Of a stretch of DNA of 8,644 bases, positions 6,683 through 8,644 are shown piece after piece. The DNA is from an uncultured bacterium (GTDB lineage: Bacteria > Actinomycetota > Actinomycetes > S36-B12). Location: the NCBI GenBank assembly GCA_903954205.1, contig CAJBMR010000112.1:1-8644 (forward strand), read 5' to 3'. The first letter of the stretch is position 1. Every line of letters starts with the position of its first letter. Made by a program: the position numbers and the translations under genes. A model generated the notes under the pieces. It worked only from the letters and a program-made list of their open reading frames with translations. It did not search any database and was not told the origin of the DNA.

Positions 6683-6725
6683 GACCCCGTGCCGACTGAC
6701 CCCGTGCCGACTGACCCCGTGCCGA
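6681..6725 (+). repeat. Tandem repeat, three perfect 15-bp units with a GTG in each
   Basis: CTGACCCCGTGCCGA is repeated three times without mismatch (6681-6695, 6696-6710, 6711-6725). The unit is five codons, encoding TDPVP in the HAD frame. Each unit contains one in-frame GTG (6689, 6704, 6719), so the gene has a ladder of three possible starts. Only the first unit is preceded by the TACGCT promoter-like hexamer. Copy number could change by slippage without shifting frame. Confidence 0.85.
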
Positions 6726-7375
6726 CGTACTCGGCGCGGATCCGGGCTGTGCTGCTCGACTTCCACTCCACGCTGGTGGACGCCGGTGACGCGACGCAGT
6801 GGCTTGCGATGGGGCTTGAGCGGTCGGGAGCGGACCTGGACGACGCAGAGCGGGCGGCGATCACCGCGCGGCTCGACGATATCTGGATGCACGCGCGCGA
6901 GATCGATCCCGACAGCGGCCGTGACTATTCAGCGGAGGCCCATGCTGCGGTCTTCCATGACGTGATGAGTGGCCACGTCGACGAGGGCCTGCGGCAGGTG
7001 CTCTACGAAGCCATGTTCGACATGTGGTGCGCCTATGACGATGCCGCCCCGCTCCTCGATGCGCTGCGAGCCCGTGGCGTGCGCACGGCGGTGCTGTCGA
7101 ATATCGGCGTGGACATCCGGCCGATGATGGAGCGTGAGGGCCTGCGGGCCGATGCGGTGATCCTCTCCTGCGAGGTGGGTGCGGTGAAGCCGCAGCCGGA
7201 GATCTTCCGCGCCGCCCTCGACGCCCTTGAGGTGACTCCCGAGGAGACGCTCATGGTGGGCGATGCCTGGACCGATGATGGGGGAGCGGCGGCCGTGGGC
7301 ATCCGCACGCTCATCCTGCCGCGCACCCGAGGCCGCGTGCATGGCCTCGACGCGGTACTGCGGCTGGTGGGCTGA
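6689..7375 (+). CDS. HAD-superfamily hydrolase
   Basis: 228 aa from GTG 6689 (223 or 218 aa from the GTGs at 6704 or 6719). HAD hydrolases cleave phosphate or other groups through an aspartyl intermediate. Motif I is VLLDFHSTLVD with nucleophile D24; the general acid Asp expected two residues later is replaced by H26. A helical cap spans about 33-120. Motif II is the Ser of VLSNIG (S137), motif III the Lys of GAVKPQPEIF (K167), and motif IV GDAWTDDGGAAAVG (D192, D196, D197), followed by a typical Rossmann-like end. The first GTG is preferred because TACGCT lies 6 nt upstream as in leaderless genes, but all three are plausible. The frame is open further upstream; that extension runs antisense into ileS and is rejected. 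The next gene follows after 25 nt with its own strong ribosome binding site, so the two probably form an operon. Substrate unknown. Confidence 0.9.
   Translation: MPTDPVPTDPVPTYSARIRAVLLDFHSTLVDAGDATQWLAMGLERSGADLDDAERAAITARLDDIWMHAREIDPDSGRDYSAEAHAAVFHDVMSGHVDEGLRQVLYEAMFDMWCAYDDAAPLLDALRARGVRTAVLSNIGVDIRPMMEREGLRADAVILSCEVGAVKPQPEIFRAALDALEVTPEETLMVGDAWTDDGGAAAVGIRTLILPRTRGRVHGLDAVLRLVG
6719..6732 (+). repeat. 14-bp direct repeat, copy 2
   Basis: Second copy of GTGCCGACGTACTC (see 6560-6573). It begins at the third in-frame GTG of the HAD gene and overlaps the end of the third tandem unit. Confidence 0.6.
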
Positions 7376-7400
7376 CAGACTCCGGGCAGGAGGGACCGCC

Positions 7401-8644
7401 ATGGACTTCGGCTACGACGCGACCACGCAGGACTACCGCGAGCGCCTGCTCGCCTTCATGGACGCACATGTCTATCCGCAGGAGGCCGAGTTCTACGCCA
7501 CCGTCGGCAAGCAGGGTGACTACTGGGCCTGGAGTCGAGACCCGATCCTGCGTGACCTGCAGGGCAAGGCGCGGGGCGAAGGACTGTGGAATCTCTTCAT
7601 GCCCACTGGCAAGCCGGACAGCGGCGGCTCCGCCGACGCGCCCGGCTCCTACGGCGCGGGCCTCACCAACCTGCAGTACGCGCCCCTGGCCGAGATCATG
7701 GGTCGCAGCCCGGCACTCGGTCCGCCGACCTTCAACTGCGCCGCTCCTGACACCGGCAACATGGAAGTGCTGGTGCTCGCGGGCAACGACGAGCAGAAGG
7801 AGCGCTGGCTCCGACCACTCCTCGACGCCGAGATCCGCTCGGCCTTTGCCATGACCGAGCCCGATGTCGCCTCGTCGGATGCCACCAACATCTCGACCTC
7901 CATCGTGCGTGACGGCGACGACTACGTCATCAATGGGCGCAAGTGGTGGATCACGGGGGCGATGAATCCCGACTGCGCAGTCTTCATCGTGATGGGCAAG
8001 ACCGATCCGACTGCCGATCGCCATCTGCAGCAGTCGATGATCCTCGTCCCGCGGGATACGCCGGGCCTGGAGATCGTGCGCCCGATGGAGGTCTTCGGCT
8101 ACGACGACCATGACCATGGTGGCCACGCTGAGTTGCGCTTCACCGACGTACGCGTGCCGGTTGCCAACCTGCTCGCGGGCGAGGGCGCGGGATTCGCGAT
8201 CGCGCAGGGCCGTCTCGGCCCGGGTCGCATCCACCACTGCATGCGCTCGATCGGCATGGCCGAGCGCGCCATCGAGCTGATGTGCGAGCGGGTCGAGGCA
8301 CGGGTGGCCTTCGGGCGTCCCCTCGCCGACCAGGGCGTGATCCGTCAGTGGATCGCGCAGTCGCGCATCGAGGTCGAGCAGTTGCGTCTGCTCACCTTCA
8401 AGGCAGCGTGGCTCATGGACACCGTCGGCGTGCGTGGAGCGCACACCGAGATCCAGGCCATCAAGGTTGCGGCGCCGCTCACCGTGCAGGGCATCCTCGA
8501 TCGCGCGATCCAGGCGCATGGCGGCATGGGTGTCTCGCAGGACACCCCTCTCGCGGCGATGCTCGCCGGCATCCGCACCCTGCGTCTCGCCGATGGGCCC
8601 GACGAGGTGCACCTTGCGGCACTGGGCAAGCACGAGATCAAGCG
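7401..8644 (+). CDS. Acyl-CoA dehydrogenase, ACAD10/11-like (3' end outside window)
   Basis: 414 codons are visible with no stop; the protein should end a few residues beyond the window. It is a flavoenzyme that oxidises acyl-CoA thioesters at the alpha-beta bond and passes electrons to ETF. ATG is preceded by AGGAGGG (7388-7394). Order of features: N-terminal helical domain (about 1-115, with LAEIMGRS), the FAD/substrate beta domain with FAMTEPDVASSDATNI (149-164) and VINGRKWWITGA (176-187), then a C-terminal helical domain with GRIHHCMRSIG (275-285), RVAFGRPLADQGVIRQWIA (301-319), QAHGGMGVSQDTPLA (371-385) and RLADGPDEVHLAALGKHEIK (395-414). In classical family members a Glu in YEGT is the base; here the aligned segment is ADGPDEV, with D398 in about that place. 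This DGPDEVH ending is typical of the FadE2/ACAD10/ACAD11 group. An extra stretch near 69-82 (TGKPDSGGSADAPG) contains the 32-bp repeat shared with yggS. A HAD gene 25 nt upstream recalls ACAD10, where both domains are fused. Confidence 0.93.
   Translation, partial: MDFGYDATTQDYRERLLAFMDAHVYPQEAEFYATVGKQGDYWAWSRDPILRDLQGKARGEGLWNLFMPTGKPDSGGSADAPGSYGAGLTNLQYAPLAEIMGRSPALGPPTFNCAAPDTGNMEVLVLAGNDEQKERWLRPLLDAEIRSAFAMTEPDVASSDATNISTSIVRDGDDYVINGRKWWITGAMNPDCAVFIVMGKTDPTADRHLQQSMILVPRDTPGLEIVRPMEVFGYDDHDHGGHAELRFTDVRVPVANLLAGEGAGFAIAQGRLGPGRIHHCMRSIGMAERAIELMCERVEARVAFGRPLADQGVIRQWIAQSRIEVEQLRLLTFKAAWLMDTVGVRGAHTEIQAIKVAAPLTVQGILDRAIQAHGGMGVSQDTPLAAMLAGIRTLRLADGPDEVHLAALGKHEIK
7614..7645 (+). repeat. 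32-bp intragenic repeat, copy 2 (inside acyl-CoA dehydrogenase)
   Basis: This segment matches 541-572 at 29 of 32 positions and encodes PDSGGSADAPG, as opposed to PDSDGSADAPG in YggS. Its ends read CCGG...CCGG. It also contains the short palindrome CGGCGGCTCCGCCG (6-bp arms, CT centre), which is perfect here and has one mismatch in copy 1. It lies between LWNLFMP and SYGAGLTNLQYAPLAEIMGR; related dehydrogenases usually join these blocks by only a few residues (family recollection). Confidence 0.65.

Larger units (their letters stand above)
6502..6688. other. Divergent intergenic region between ileS and the HAD gene
   Basis: This 187-nt spacer is shared by two divergent transcription units. 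From left to right it holds the ileS GGAGG and a candidate -10, one copy of a 14-bp direct repeat (6560-6573), a large imperfect inverted repeat (6602-6651), a GC-rich stretch, and a candidate -10 (6677-6682) directly before the first GTG of the HAD gene. The plus-strand frame stays open through this spacer from within ileS, but that is a high-GC artefact. No small gene with a ribosome binding site was found. Confidence 0.7.

Noticed and set aside
6302..6688. Upstream extension of the HAD frame to position 6302
   Set aside because: It would run antisense through the start of ileS and the divergent promoter region; the sequence before 6689 has no HAD-family similarity and is open only because of high GC.
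6502..6688. T-box riboswitch in front of ileS, as known in many actinomycetes
   Set aside because: No GGGTGGNACCGCG-like T-box sequence or specifier/antisequestrator arrangement is visible, and the proposed leader is about 24 nt.
6681..6725. CRISPR-like array
   Set aside because: The three 15-bp units are directly contiguous without spacers; this is a coding tandem repeat.
7311..8633. Minus-strand open frame of 440 codons opposite the acyl-CoA dehydrogenase
   Set aside because: The plus-strand frame encodes an unmistakable acyl-CoA dehydrogenase; the reverse frame has no domain and is a GC-bias shadow.

Overview
The window is high-GC DNA with GTG starts, short intergenic gaps, strong purine-rich ribosome binding sites and TANNNT-type -10 elements. 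The gene order pgeF (ylmD) - yggS (ylmE) - sepF - yggT (ylmG) - divIVA/wag31 is the downstream end of the division and cell wall (dcw) cluster of Actinomycetota. SepF, the Wag31-type DivIVA and the type 2 (eukaryote-like) IleRS also point to an actinomycete; I cannot name the genus.

Layout. Positions 1-2666 (+) hold a compact, probably co-transcribed division/growth block: the 3' end of pgeF, yggS (4-nt overlap with pgeF), sepF, yggT and divIVA. The next two genes are on the minus strand. A TRIC/UPF0126-family membrane protein meets divIVA tail to tail, sharing the palindrome CTAG as both stop codons, and upstream of it lies a complete ileS (3367-6501). A 187-nt divergent spacer (6502-6688) separates ileS from a plus-strand pair. 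That pair is a HAD-family hydrolase with a triplicated GTG-containing 15-bp repeat at its start, and, 25 nt further on, an acyl-CoA dehydrogenase of ACAD10/11-like type that runs off the window end.

How the genes work together. SepF tethers FtsZ to the membrane, YggT is a small membrane partner of this block, and DivIVA/Wag31 organises polar growth. YggS (PLP homeostasis) and PgeF (peptidoglycan editing or purine nucleoside chemistry) are habitual passengers. IleRS is a housekeeping translation enzyme often found near divIVA in actinomycetes, but here it is inverted. The HAD plus acyl-CoA dehydrogenase pair looks like a catabolic unit and recalls the domain fusion in animal ACAD10.

Most unusual signals: (1) a 32-bp near-identical sequence (29/32) occurs in frame inside two unrelated genes, yggS and the acyl-CoA dehydrogenase. 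It encodes PDS(D/G)GSADAPG at places where the families normally have a short loop, and one pair of differences preserves its terminal inverted repeat. It resembles a protein-coding palindromic repeat element. (2) The ileS/HAD spacer contains a 19-bp imperfect hairpin, a 14-bp direct repeat bracketing it, and a tandem GTG repeat behind a leaderless-type promoter. (3) The HAD/ACAD gene pairing. No rRNA, tRNA, CRISPR array, insertion sequence or convincing terminator was seen.
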